Source: Pedobacter sp. ok626
Lineage (GTDB): Bacteria; Bacteroidota; Bacteroidia; Sphingobacteriales; Sphingobacteriaceae
Direction: 5' to 3'
NCBI RefSeq assembly: GCF_900100435.1
Contig: NZ_FNEX01000028.1
Location: 1-58,450 of the forward strand
DNA length: 58,450 nt
Shown: positions 35,949 to 43,798 of the stretch, in pieces
Numbering within the stretch: position 1 is the stretch's first letter
How the letters are laid out: each line of letters opens with the position of its first letter
Program-made: the position numbers and the translations under genes
The notes under the pieces: generated by a model
Databases searched by the model: none
The model's input: the letters and a program-made list of their open reading frames with translations, nothing else
What the model was told of the DNA's origin: nothing

Positions 35949-37202
35949 CTAGAAATCAAATTTCAACCGGAGTCCTGTGCCAATTAGGTGCAGGTTATCC
36001 TTTGTAAACTCCTTCATCGGAAGCTTCATAAAAGGCTCTACTGCAAATGATTTATTACCGGATATTTTCTGTTTAAAGCCAAAGGAAATGTTATAAAACC
36101 CTAAATACTTATCGTTCGGTAGCTCGGCAGATGGAACAGGTTCCGAAACAGTCTTGGTCGTAAAAACAGCTTTTAGTGCTAAGGTATTTGATGCATCCTG
36201 AACCGCATATTCAAGAGACCCTTTCAGGTAGTTATTGTTTTGCTTCTGGCTTAAAACAGCAAAAGCAGATACACCAACATTGGTGTAAAACTTTTTGCTG
36301 AGGCTATACTTAATTCCAAGAGGAATATCGATCCCTACCACGTTGGCATCAACAGACTGCAAGGTTTGGGTATTGCTAACCACAGCGGTTGTAGTTGGCG
36401 AGTCATAAGTATTTCCTCCGCCGGTCATGCTTTTTGAGGCCCCCATTTCATTATAAGATATACCCGAGCTAATAGAAACTTTATCGGATAATACAAAACC
36501 TAAACTTACGCCATACCCCATATTTAATTTTTTACTGTTACCAATAGAAGGCGCAAGAACTAATCCCATTTCCCATTTATCCGCTTTTTTAGCACTCGAC
36601 TTTGCCGATGCCAACACATTACTGTTCGCTTTTACCTCCGCATCCAGAAAATCCTGAAAGCTGCGAGGTTTATCTTCTTTAATTGGGTTGTTTTCTTTTA
36701 CCGGAACTTTGGCCATGCTAGCAGAATCCACAACCGCAGAGATTATATTATTTTTCTTATCCGGAGTTGTTGGATTAGCATTTACTATATTATTTTGCAC
36801 TGGTATAACCGTCGGCTGCTCGTTAGAAACAACGGCTTGCTGAACGGCCTTATCAGGTTTAACGGTGACAATTAAAGGAGTATTTAAATTATCTGCTATT
36901 CTACGTTCAGGTACCGCTGTTAACGGTGTATTTGACAATGTGTCTGTACTTTGCTTATCTGTTTTATGATTTGCCTGTTCTTGTACAGGTAGGTGTTCCA
37001 CTGCGTTATTATTGTTATAAAATACAGCAAAGCCAATTAAAAGTACGGCAGCCGCACTAGCTAAGCTTGCTAACCATAACCAGCCACCACTTTTTCTTTC
37101 TTTTTTCTCAAAGCGCTCCCATGCACCGGGAACATAAACCTCCTCGTGCTCCGTCAAACTTTCCTTTATGTGAGCAAACAGCTCGTCATCTGCCCTTTTC
37201 AT
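35949..37202 (-). CDS. inner-membrane-anchored protein with beta-barrel-like C-terminus, ECF sigma partner
   Basis: A 417-residue protein with an unusual layout. The N-terminal 36 residues are charged and cytoplasmic (MKRADDELFAHIKESLTEHEEVYVPGAWERFEKKER), then one membrane segment (WLWLASLASAAAVLLIGFAVFY). A ~130-residue proline/asparagine/lysine-rich linker follows, then a C-terminal half of alternating strands (MGYGVSLGFVLSDKVSISSGISYNE ... YLGFYNISFGFKQKISG), ending in the aromatic terminus GTGLRLKFDF, as outer-membrane barrels do. It overlaps the upstream ECF sigma gene by 4 bases. It lacks a cleaved signal peptide, so if the barrel inserts in the outer membrane one chain would bridge both membranes. 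The anti-sigma role is inferred from gene order. What it senses is unknown. Confidence 0.75.
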   Translation of the reverse strand: MKRADDELFAHIKESLTEHEEVYVPGAWERFEKKERKSGGWLWLASLASAAAVLLIGFAVFYNNNNAVEHLPVQEQANHKTDKQSTDTLSNTPLTAVPERRIADNLNTPLIVTVKPDKAVQQAVVSNEQPTVIPVQNNIVNANPTTPDKKNNIISAVVDSASMAKVPVKENNPIKEDKPRSFQDFLDAEVKANSNVLASAKSSAKKADKWEMGLVLAPSIGNSKKLNMGYGVSLGFVLSDKVSISSGISYNEMGASKSMTGGGNTYDSPTTTAVVSNTQTLQSVDANVVGIDIPLGIKYSLSKKFYTNVGVSAFAVLSQKQNNNYLKGSLEYAVQDASNTLALKAVFTTKTVSEPVPSAELPNDKYLGFYNISFGFKQKISGNKSFAVEPFMKLPMKEFTKDNLHLIGTGLRLKFDF

Positions 37203-37789
37203 ATTTTTCGGATATTTTGTGTTGTCGGTTCATATGAATTCATCAGGGAGTTTTTATACAGCTCTCTCAACTTGTTCTTTGCTCTTGTTAAATAAACCCT
37301 ACAGGAGCTTTCGGGGATGTTTAGCATTTTTGAAATCTCTTCATGCGAAAAGCCTTCAATTTCGTACATATTAAAAATCAATTTATGAGTTTCAGGTAGC
37401 TTATTCAATAGTTTCATAATATCCTGCACATTTAACTGCGACACTGCATTTAATTCAGTAAGCGGTTGCTGCTCTTCAGTAATATCATCTACGTATAAAA
37501 AAGTCTTTTTACCTCGTAAAAAATCGATAGCCGTTCGGGATGAAATTCTAGCTATCCAGCCTTTAAAGGCTTTTTGCACCTGATCATTATATTTTGGGGC
37601 ACTAAACTGACCTATATTCTTAAAAACCTTTATAAAACTATCATTAACCAACTCTTCTGCATCATTTCGGTCCTCAACATAACGTAAAGTTACGCCCATT
37701 AAATAGCCGTAGAATGATTTATATACCATCTCTTTACTCTTGTTGTCATTCTTTAAACACCCTCTTATAGCGTCCTCAAACTTGAGCAT
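37199..37789 (-). CDS. ECF RNA polymerase sigma factor (second module)
   Basis: A 196-residue ECF sigma factor. Region 2 is visible as YKSFYGYLMGVTLRYVEDRNDAEELVNDSFIKVFKNIGQF, followed by FKGWIARISSRTAIDFLRGKK. Region 4 is LNKLPETHKLIFNMYEIEGFSHEEISKMLNIPESSCRVYLTRAKNKLRELY, with a clear helix-turn-helix. It overlaps by 4 bases the barrel-tailed partner gene that follows, so the two form a two-gene operon. The two ECF genes of this window lie tail-to-tail with their partners in between (convergent, 2 bases apart). Targets cannot be predicted without knowing their promoter motifs. The 148 bases upstream (37790-37936) contain no clear -7 box. Confidence 0.93.
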   Translation of the reverse strand: MLKFEDAIRGCLKNDNKSKEMVYKSFYGYLMGVTLRYVEDRNDAEELVNDSFIKVFKNIGQFSAPKYNDQVQKAFKGWIARISSRTAIDFLRGKKTFLYVDDITEEQQPLTELNAVSQLNVQDIMKLLNKLPETHKLIFNMYEIEGFSHEEISKMLNIPESSCRVYLTRAKNKLRELYKNSLMNSYEPTTQNIRKI

Positions 37790-37936
37790 CCTTTCTTAAG
37801 CAGTTAGGGGTTAGTTTATACGTTTTCCATTAATATACGTCTTTTTGTTGGGACAATATCACCTCATCATCTTCAATATTGCTTCATTCTTTTATTAGAG
37901 GCTGTCCAATTGAACAACCTCCAATATAAGCAGATA

Positions 37937-38644
37937 TTATTTGTGTGTGTAAATTGCAGCTCCTAATTTCAAACTGTCGATTGTTGCAGTCGAAATTCCT
38001 TTTGCATAAACAGTATAGATTTTACCACTCTCTATTTTAACATTTGGCAGGGTTGTTTTAGTTGCACCTGTAGCATCATTAATGTTAAACGTTACGCTTG
38101 TGCCTGGATCAACTGAAGTAAAGCTTGTATACTCATAAAATGCTTTTCCTGTAAACAAATCTGCATCTTTTCCATTAATTCTAAGGCTTAATGCAGGCGC
38201 ATCTGAACTTAAATTGATGAAACGAACTTTAGCTTTATCAGCAGCAGGTGCGCTTAAGTCATCTTGAGTTAAAAGGAATTTTTTAGTGTTTGTATTCACT
38301 GTATCCAATACAAAAATAGAGTAGAGCTCGCCCGAAACCAAGTTGAAACGCTCAGAAGCTAAAGCTTTATTTGATCCTCTTTTAGCTATGCTTAGCGCTC
38401 TGTTTCCTGGAAATAAGTTTTTATAATCAATTTTACTATTGAATTTGAATGATTTACCATTCACTCTTGTTTGATCAACATAAAAATCTAGAGAATCTGG
38501 TGCTGCGAAGGCATTAATCATAGAAAGACCTGCCACCTGAACAGTCTCATATCTGTCTTTTGAGCAAGCTACAAAAACTACAGATACAGTAAGTACGGCA
38601 ATAAAGGCTTTAAATATCGCTTTGAAATTATTCACTTTTTTCAT
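37937..38644 (-). CDS. DUF4397 lipoprotein
   Basis: A 235-residue lipoprotein with lipobox VFVAC (Cys27) after a long signal peptide, followed by SKDRYETVQVAGLSMINAFAAPDSLDFYVDQTRVNG. The rest consists of two beta-sandwich units (residues ~35-125 and ~130-235) with the DUF4397 pattern, seen in VRFINLSSDAPALSLRINGKD and NINDATGATKTTLPNVKIESGKIYTVYAKG. DUF4397 proteins are secreted and of unknown function, often abundant. The chosen start is the ATG at 38644; a second ATG two codons upstream (38650) is equally possible. The gene is monocistronic. A short stem with a GCAA tetraloop (CTTCA/TGAAG, 38674-38687) lies in its leader. Confidence 0.84.
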   Translation of the reverse strand: MKKVNNFKAIFKAFIAVLTVSVVFVACSKDRYETVQVAGLSMINAFAAPDSLDFYVDQTRVNGKSFKFNSKIDYKNLFPGNRALSIAKRGSNKALASERFNLVSGELYSIFVLDTVNTNTKKFLLTQDDLSAPAADKAKVRFINLSSDAPALSLRINGKDADLFTGKAFYEYTSFTSVDPGTSVTFNINDATGATKTTLPNVKIESGKIYTVYAKGISTATIDSLKLGAAIYTHK

Positions 38645-38779
38645 AATCATTTACTTTTTAAAGGGTTAAGATTCTTCATTGCTGAAGTCCTCATTTTTAT
38701 TTTTTGTAAAACAATCGGTTAATGGCCATTAACTATTTTTCTATTAAAACGAGGCTTACTTAAAAAACGCTACAACAGT

Positions 38780-38810
38780 GTACATTTTTTATGATAGTAC
38801 AAAAATGTAC
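38780..38810. repeat. inverted repeat GTACATTTTT/AAAAATGTAC
   Basis: Perfect 10-bp arms around an 11-base spacer containing a further GTAC. It lies 54 bases upstream of the pyrophosphohydrolase promoter box and 135 upstream of the DUF4397 start. A T tract in the left arm and an A tract in the right arm make it a candidate operator; as a terminator it would follow no gene. Confidence 0.45.
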
Positions 38811-38863
38811 TTCATGTATTGCGGGGATATTTGCGCGAGTCGACCAAATTAATTTTATTACAT

Positions 38864-38871
38864 TAATTTTG
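38864..38871 (+). promoter_or_regulatory. -7 promoter box (TAATTTTG) of the MazG-like gene
   Basis: Exact TAnnTTTG match with ATG 38922 50 bases further on. The gap agrees with a leader of about 45 bases. Confidence 0.45.
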
Positions 38872-38921
38872 GCACGGAATAAATAAGTGTAAATTTAAAT
38901 CACAAAATAACTCATTAAAAC

Positions 38922-39386
38922 ATGCAGGAAGCAAATTCATTAAACCAGGTAGCAGAGTTTCATAAAACATTTAAGCATCCAATAAAAGAAACTCCAGGCA
39001 TTCCTTCTAGAGAAAGGGCGAACTTAAGGGTATCCTTACTGGCAGAAGAACTTAACGAATTGAAACACGCTATTGAAACCAACAATTTTGTAGAGGTTGC
39101 CGATGCATTGTGCGACCTACAATATGTACTGGCAGGTGCAATATTGGAATTCGGATTAGCTGATAAATTCAAAACCCTTTTCGATGAAGTGCACCGCTCT
39201 AATATGAGTAAAGCTTGCAAATCAGAAGAAGAAGCCAATCAAACGATACAACATTATAGAACAACCCAGCAGTGCGATGCATATCATAAAGAAGAGGATT
39301 CCTTGTTTTTAGTGTATAGGTCTAACGACAATAAAACCTTGAAATCTATCAATTACTCTCCTGCTGATCTACAAGGCATTCTTTAA
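38922..39386 (+). CDS. MazG/HisE-like nucleoside triphosphate pyrophosphohydrolase
   Basis: A 154-residue all-alpha NTP pyrophosphohydrolase of the PRA-PH/MazG superfamily. It shows the metal-binding helices LAEELNELKHAIETNNFVEVADALCDLQYVLAGAI (E-x2-E and D-x3-D patterns). A C-terminal extension (KSEEEANQTIQHYRTTQQCDAYHKEEDSLFLVYRSNDNKTLKSI) lies after the domain, where some relatives of this type have a substrate-recognition tail. It likely hydrolyses a (d)NTP or a modified one to NMP and PPi in the cytoplasm, cleansing the nucleotide pool. It does not belong to a histidine operon, so a HisE role is less likely. It is monocistronic, ending in a very strong hairpin. Confidence 0.82.
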   Translation: MQEANSLNQVAEFHKTFKHPIKETPGIPSRERANLRVSLLAEELNELKHAIETNNFVEVADALCDLQYVLAGAILEFGLADKFKTLFDEVHRSNMSKACKSEEEANQTIQHYRTTQQCDAYHKEEDSLFLVYRSNDNKTLKSINYSPADLQGIL

Positions 39387-39409
39387 CATTTCGAGAACAG
39401 AGATTGAAA

Positions 39410-39457
39410 AATAAGGAAGGCCTGTGTTATTTGACACAGGCCTTCCTTATTTTTTTC
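39410..39457 (+). terminator. strong intrinsic terminator after the MazG-like gene
   Basis: An 18-bp stem (AATAAGGAAGGCCTGTGT with ACACAGGCCTTCCTTATT) around the loop TATTTG is followed by TTTTTT. It lies 23 bases after the stop codon. An A-rich stretch on the other side may make it bidirectional. Confidence 0.92.
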
Positions 39458-39459
39458 AG

Positions 39460-39484
39460 AAAAAAATTACCTTCTCAGAGAAGG
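39460..39484 (-). terminator. intrinsic terminator of htpG
   Basis: On the minus strand the stem CCTTCT/AGAAGG (39484-39470, loop CTG) is followed by TAATTTTTTT. It lies about 64 bases after the htpG stop codon at 39548. Confidence 0.75.
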
Positions 39485-39547
39485 CCTAGGAAATTTTGCC
39501 TTTCTTCAGGGCAAAAGATTCCAGTCTTCGAAGAGAATGGTCATTTT

Positions 39548-41437
39548 TTAAATCAATTCTACACTTCTGCTTACAAAAGCAGTCAATTCCGCTCCTGTCA
39601 ACATTCCCTGCGCAAGCAAAGCTAAATCTACAGCCTGTTTGGCCAATAAACCTTGCTCTGCTTCATTATCAGTTGCAATGATTTTTCCAATTAACTTATG
39701 GTTACCGTTGATGGCTACTTTATAGCTATCTGGCATATTGCCATAAAAGCCCATTCCGCCACCCATTGCGGCCATATCTTTCATACGACGCATAAACTCA
39801 TCCATAGTTACAGTTACCGGTAACTCTTCAGGGTTTAAGCCTACAATTTCTACGCTATATCCTGGCTTGGTGATTGCTTTTTCAAAGATCTCTTTAACTT
39901 TTTTAGACTGATCTTCCGACAATACCGATTCTACATTCTCATCTTTATCAATCAACTTGCTTGCTACGCTTGAATCTACGCGTTTTAACGACGTTTTCTC
40001 AAGCTTCTGCTCCAACTGGCTGATGAAGTGATTATCTATCGGAGAATTCATCAATAATACATCGTAATCCTTTTTATTGGCCGACTGGATAAAACTATCT
40101 TGTTTTGCCGGATCGTTAGCGTAAATGTAAACTACCTGTCCGTTTTTGTCGGTCTGTAGGTCTTTTACCTTATTGTGATACTCTTCTAATGTGTAATGCT
40201 CTTCTTTAGTATTGGTTAACAAAGCGAAGTCTTTTGCTTTGTCGTAGAATTTCTCTTCGCTTACCATACCGTATTTCACGAATAAGCCAATGTCACTCCA
40301 CTTTTCCTCGTAACCTTTACGGTCCTTATTGTACAGTTCCTGCAACTTATCCGCTACTTTTTTAGTGATATAGCTGTTGATCTTTTTAACGTTGCTATCT
40401 GCTTGCAAGAAACTTCTTGACACATTCAATGGAATATCCGGTGAGTCAATTACACCGTGTAATAACATCAAGAACTCAGGAACGATGTCTTTAACCTCAT
40501 CAGTAATGAACACCTGACGTGAGAACAACTTGATTTTATTGCGTTGCATATCAAAATCATTCTTCACTTTAGGGAAGTACAATACACCCGTTAAGTTGAA
40601 AGGATAATCTACATTCAGATGGATCCAGAATAATGGATCTTCCGAGAAAGGATACAATTGCTTATAAAATGCAAGGTAATCCTCATCTGACAAATCTGCA
40701 GGTGCTTTTGTCCAGATTGGATTAGTTGTATTGATGATGTTATCAACCTCAACACTTTTAGTTTTAGGCTTGCCTTCTTCATCTTCCCCATCTGGTTCTT
40801 GCTCTGTTTTAGTGCCAAACTTAATTGGAACAGGTAAGAACTTACCATATTTATCAAGAATTTCTTCCAGCTTATTTTTGCTTAAAAATTCTTCAGATTC
40901 TGCGTTAACATGTAATATGATCTGTGTGCCTCTTGTCGTTCTATCACCTGCGGTAATTTCATATTCGGTACTACCATCACATACCCAACGTGCAGGCTCC
41001 GCGCCATCCTGATAAGAAAGTGTTTGGATCTCTACCAAATCAGCCACCATAAATGCAGAATAGAACCCTAACCCGAATTTACCAATGATTTCGTTGGCAT
41101 CTTTTGCATCCTTAAACTTCTCAACAAACTCGCTTGCACCCGAAAATGCAACTTGATTGATGTATTTTTTTATCTCTTCGGCGGTCATACCTAAACCATT
41201 ATCTGTAATGGTAATGGTCTTCTTCTCTTCATCTACCGCAACCTCTACAAGTGGGTTACCTAGTTCTCCACTGTATTGTCCAAGAGCCGCTAAACGTTTA
41301 ATTTTTTGTACCGCATCAACGGCATTGGATACAAGCTCTCTTAAAAAGATCTCGTTATCTGAATACAGGAATTTCTTGATAATTGGGAAAATGTTCTCCG
41401 TGTGAATGGATATGCTTCCTTTTTCTTCTATGCTCAT
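39548..41437 (-). CDS. htpG: molecular chaperone HtpG (Hsp90)
   Basis: Cytoplasmic ATP-dependent chaperone. The 629-residue protein has the GHKL ATPase domain (ELVSNAVDAVQKI, ITITDNGLGMTAEEI, GASEFVEKF, GKFGLGFYSAFMVAD, TRGTQIILH), a middle domain (FWIHLNVDYPFNLTGVLYFPKV, FSRQVFITDEVKDIVPEFLMLLHGVIDSPDIPLNVSRSFLQ), and a C-terminal dimerisation domain. The Bacteroidota-type acidic insert appears as EPDGEDEEGKPKTKSVEVDN. Three ATGs lie in frame near the start (41461, 41449, 41437); ATG 41437 gives MSIEEKGSISIHTENIFPII and best fits the family. No HrcA/CIRCE element was found upstream in the 150 bases before 41589. Confidence 0.97.
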   Translation of the reverse strand: MSIEEKGSISIHTENIFPIIKKFLYSDNEIFLRELVSNAVDAVQKIKRLAALGQYSGELGNPLVEVAVDEEKKTITITDNGLGMTAEEIKKYINQVAFSGASEFVEKFKDAKDANEIIGKFGLGFYSAFMVADLVEIQTLSYQDGAEPARWVCDGSTEYEITAGDRTTRGTQIILHVNAESEEFLSKNKLEEILDKYGKFLPVPIKFGTKTEQEPDGEDEEGKPKTKSVEVDNIINTTNPIWTKAPADLSDEDYLAFYKQLYPFSEDPLFWIHLNVDYPFNLTGVLYFPKVKNDFDMQRNKIKLFSRQVFITDEVKDIVPEFLMLLHGVIDSPDIPLNVSRSFLQADSNVKKINSYITKKVADKLQELYNKDRKGYEEKWSDIGLFVKYGMVSEEKFYDKAKDFALLTNTKEEHYTLEEYHNKVKDLQTDKNGQVVYIYANDPAKQDSFIQSANKKDYDVLLMNSPIDNHFISQLEQKLEKTSLKRVDSSVASKLIDKDENVESVLSEDQSKKVKEIFEKAITKPGYSVEIVGLNPEELPVTVTMDEFMRRMKDMAAMGGGMGFYGNMPDSYKVAINGNHKLIGKIIATDNEAEQGLLAKQAVDLALLAQGMLTGAELTAFVSRSVELI

Positions 41438-41549
41438 ATGTAAACTCATTTTTAAGTACATAACACACCTATCAATGGCTATTCCAAACTAACTATGTTG
41501 TCAAATTGACAGTAAGCTCGCTGCAAATCTATCTGCTTACTACTCCAAA

Positions 41550-41557
41550 TAATTTTG
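41550..41557 (+). promoter_or_regulatory. -7 promoter box (TAATTTTG) of the DUF2157 pair
   Basis: Exact TAnnTTTG match ending 31 bases before ATG 41589. It would drive both membrane protein genes. Confidence 0.5.
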
Positions 41558-41588
41558 CTATACTTGACATACATTAACTCTTTTGATC

Positions 41589-42572
41589 ATGAACACCGGT
41601 CTATATGAAAAACTATTTGAGGAAGGTTGCATCCGACAAGAAACCTTAGATAATATCCGCGAGAAAAAACGCAATCAATTGTTCTCGTTACATTGGGAAT
41701 TGAAATCTCTGCTCTATCTAGGCGTGATGTTGCTGAGTACCGGTTTAGGCATTCTTATTTATAAAAATATAGATACTATTGGTCATCAGATTATTTTAGC
41801 CTTTATTGCCGCTGTATGCATCGGTTGTTTCTTTTATTGTTATCGCCGAAAAAAGCCCTTCAGCAAAGAAAAAGTAAATTCTCCAGACTCCCTTTTTGAC
41901 TATCTATTGCTGCTGGCTTGCCTCAGCTTCCTGATTTTTATCGGCTACCTACAGTTTCAGTACGGCGTATTCGGAAATAATTATGGTCTTGCAACCTTTA
42001 TTCCAATGTTGATGCTATTTTATGTGGCATACGACTTTGACCATCTGGGAATCCTGTCTATGGCCATCACCAACTTAGGTGTTTGGCTGGGCATCTCGGT
42101 AAATCCCATGACGTTGTTATCAAATATAGCAGAAAGCGACGGTCGAACCTTCATTTTAACTGGGTTATTTCTTGGCTTATTTTTGGTCCTTGTTGCTTTT
42201 CTAACGGAACGCTTCCATATCAAAAAGCATTTTCATTTTACTTATCTTCATTTCGGTACACACGTGACCTTCATCGCGCTTTTATTTGGGTATTTCGAAG
42301 ATTCCAAGAACGAATTTTCTATCCTATGGATCATCTTGTTACTTGTTTTTACCTGGTATATTTACAACAATGCAATCCGCCATAAATCTTTCTATTTTTT
42401 GCTTTTGTGCACGATTTATTCTTACATCGCCATCTCTGCATTGGTAATTCACTTCCTGGTAAAAGGAAATGATATGGGCGTAGTTTATCTTGGCTTCTTT
42501 TATTTCATTATCTCAGCCATCGCATTTATAAAAGTGTTAGTTCACCTAAATAAGAAAGTAAAATCCTTATGA
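41589..42572 (+). CDS. DUF2157 membrane protein
   Basis: A 327-residue inner-membrane protein of unknown function. A cytoplasmic N-terminal helix-rich part (MNTGLYEKLFEEGCIRQETLDNIREKKRNQLFSLHWELKSLLYLGVMLL) precedes roughly ten hydrophobic segments (e.g. IILAFIAAVCIGCFFYC, LLLLACLSFLIFIGYLQF, ILWIILLLVFTWYIY). This matches the DUF2157 pattern, a family tentatively linked to membrane transport or to sensing. An in-frame TTG at 41583 would add two residues, so ATG 41589 is preferred. It overlaps the next gene by 4 bases (ATGA) and shares its fold class, so the two probably form a hetero-complex. Confidence 0.8.
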   Translation: MNTGLYEKLFEEGCIRQETLDNIREKKRNQLFSLHWELKSLLYLGVMLLSTGLGILIYKNIDTIGHQIILAFIAAVCIGCFFYCYRRKKPFSKEKVNSPDSLFDYLLLLACLSFLIFIGYLQFQYGVFGNNYGLATFIPMLMLFYVAYDFDHLGILSMAITNLGVWLGISVNPMTLLSNIAESDGRTFILTGLFLGLFLVLVAFLTERFHIKKHFHFTYLHFGTHVTFIALLFGYFEDSKNEFSILWIILLLVFTWYIYNNAIRHKSFYFLLLCTIYSYIAISALVIHFLVKGNDMGVVYLGFFYFIISAIAFIKVLVHLNKKVKSL

Positions 42573-43756
42573 TCATCTACAATAAAGAATGGCTTAACAG
42601 CACTAGCATTCAGCATGAGGCCGCAATTGCATTTGCACAAGGAGATATCGATACAGAGGAGCATAATAACATAAAGAAGAAGTATCCTGTAGGTTTTTAC
42701 AGCCCCAATATCTTTATGAGAGCAGGGATATTTTTGCTCACGCTGGTTATACTCAGTTTCAGCATAGGCCTTTTAAGCTTGTTCCTATATGATTTTAAGA
42801 TCATCGATTCTTTCTACTACCTCCTTTTTCTTGGTGTGGTAACTTATGTTGCTTTAGAATTTATGGTCATTGTAAAGCATCATTATCAGTCTGGCGCAGA
42901 TGATGCTTTAATGTGGGTATCTGCAGGGCTGCTGCTCTTCGCTTACATATTTATGATGGACAGCATTTCTCTTTCTAAAAAGATCCAACAGGAGGAGCTT
43001 TTTATCTCTGGTTTTATCTTTCTCCTTTCTGCCTATTTTACGGCTAGATTCGCTGATATTTTAATCGCAATAACTTGCATGCTTTCGTTTGCAGCCTTTA
43101 TCTTTTATGGATGGATGGAGATCGGATTTTATGCCCTTCAAACATTGCCTTTCCTGATGATGGTACTTTCTGGAGCAATATATTATGCCGCCGATCTACT
43201 GCTCCAACGTAGAATGTACCCATTCTATAACAACTGCATCAGCGCTATAAAAATGATAAGCCTGCTGCTCTTATATCTATCTGGAAACTACTTTATTGTG
43301 CGAGAACTTGGGGCAAGCCTGAGCGATGCTGCATTAGAAGAAGGTCAATATATTCCCTTTGCCTGGTTCTTTTGGCTATGGACTTTTATCATCCCTTTGT
43401 TATATATTGGCTTCGGACTGAAGAAAAAAGATGTTGTTTTACTTCGTGGAGGGTTTATATTAGTGGCAGTGGCGGCTTTTACCTTTAGAAATTATTACCA
43501 TATTCTGCCAACAGAACTGGTACTTGTACTGGTAGGTATTGCTTTAATTGGTATTGCCTGGTTTACAATGAAGTATCTAAAAAGCCCTAGAAACGGCTTT
43601 ACAGCTGCAGAAATAGCGGATGGACATATCTTAGATAAGATTCAGGTGGAATCTCTTATTGTTGGAGAAACACTTTCCAGTCAGCCGGTTGGTACAGATT
43701 CACATCGTATGGGTGGTGGAAATTTTGGCGGTGGCGGCTCTAGCGGTAGTTTCTAA
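42569..43756 (+). CDS. polytopic membrane protein with glycine-rich tail, partner of DUF2157
   Basis: A 395-residue membrane protein. After a charged 48-residue N-terminus (YNKEWLNSTSIQHEAAIAFAQGDIDTEEHNNIKKKYPVGFYS) about ten membrane segments follow, spaced as in the upstream DUF2157 protein. The C-terminal 70 residues are soluble (YLKSPRNGFTAAEIADGHILDKIQVESLIVGE), ending in a Gly-rich tail MGGGNFGGGGSSGSF. The tail recalls that of TPM-domain proteins, but no TPM domain is visible. It overlaps the upstream gene by 4 bases, so translation is coupled. Function unknown; the two-gene set looks like a conserved unit. Confidence 0.75.
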   Translation: MIIYNKEWLNSTSIQHEAAIAFAQGDIDTEEHNNIKKKYPVGFYSPNIFMRAGIFLLTLVILSFSIGLLSLFLYDFKIIDSFYYLLFLGVVTYVALEFMVIVKHHYQSGADDALMWVSAGLLLFAYIFMMDSISLSKKIQQEELFISGFIFLLSAYFTARFADILIAITCMLSFAAFIFYGWMEIGFYALQTLPFLMMVLSGAIYYAADLLLQRRMYPFYNNCISAIKMISLLLLYLSGNYFIVRELGASLSDAALEEGQYIPFAWFFWLWTFIIPLLYIGFGLKKKDVVLLRGGFILVAVAAFTFRNYYHILPTELVLVLVGIALIGIAWFTMKYLKSPRNGFTAAEIADGHILDKIQVESLIVGETLSSQPVGTDSHRMGGGNFGGGGSSGSF

Positions 43757-43783
43757 TGCCTATCGCTTTTCGTTAATCTTACG

Positions 43784-43791
43784 TACCTTTG
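43784..43791 (+). promoter_or_regulatory. -7 promoter box (TACCTTTG) of the M16 peptidase gene
   Basis: Exact TAnnTTTG match ending 7 bases before ATG 43799, in the 42-base gap after the previous gene. It predicts a leader of only a few bases. Confidence 0.6.
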
Positions 43792-43798
43792 CGCCTTT

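Larger units (their letters stand above)
38651..38921. other. divergent intergenic region with inverted repeat
   Basis: About 270 bases between the DUF4397 gene (minus) and the pyrophosphohydrolase gene (plus). It contains a perfect 10-bp inverted repeat GTACATTTTT/AAAAATGTAC (38780-38789 and 38801-38810, 11-base spacer) and, on the plus strand, the box TAATTTTG at 38864-38871. It is otherwise very AT-rich, and no gene is seen. Confidence 0.6.

Noticed and set aside
39494..39516. TTTTGCC/GGCAAAA hairpin downstream of htpG as terminator
   Set aside because: It has no clean T run; the hairpin at 39470-39484 with a seven-T run is a better htpG terminator.
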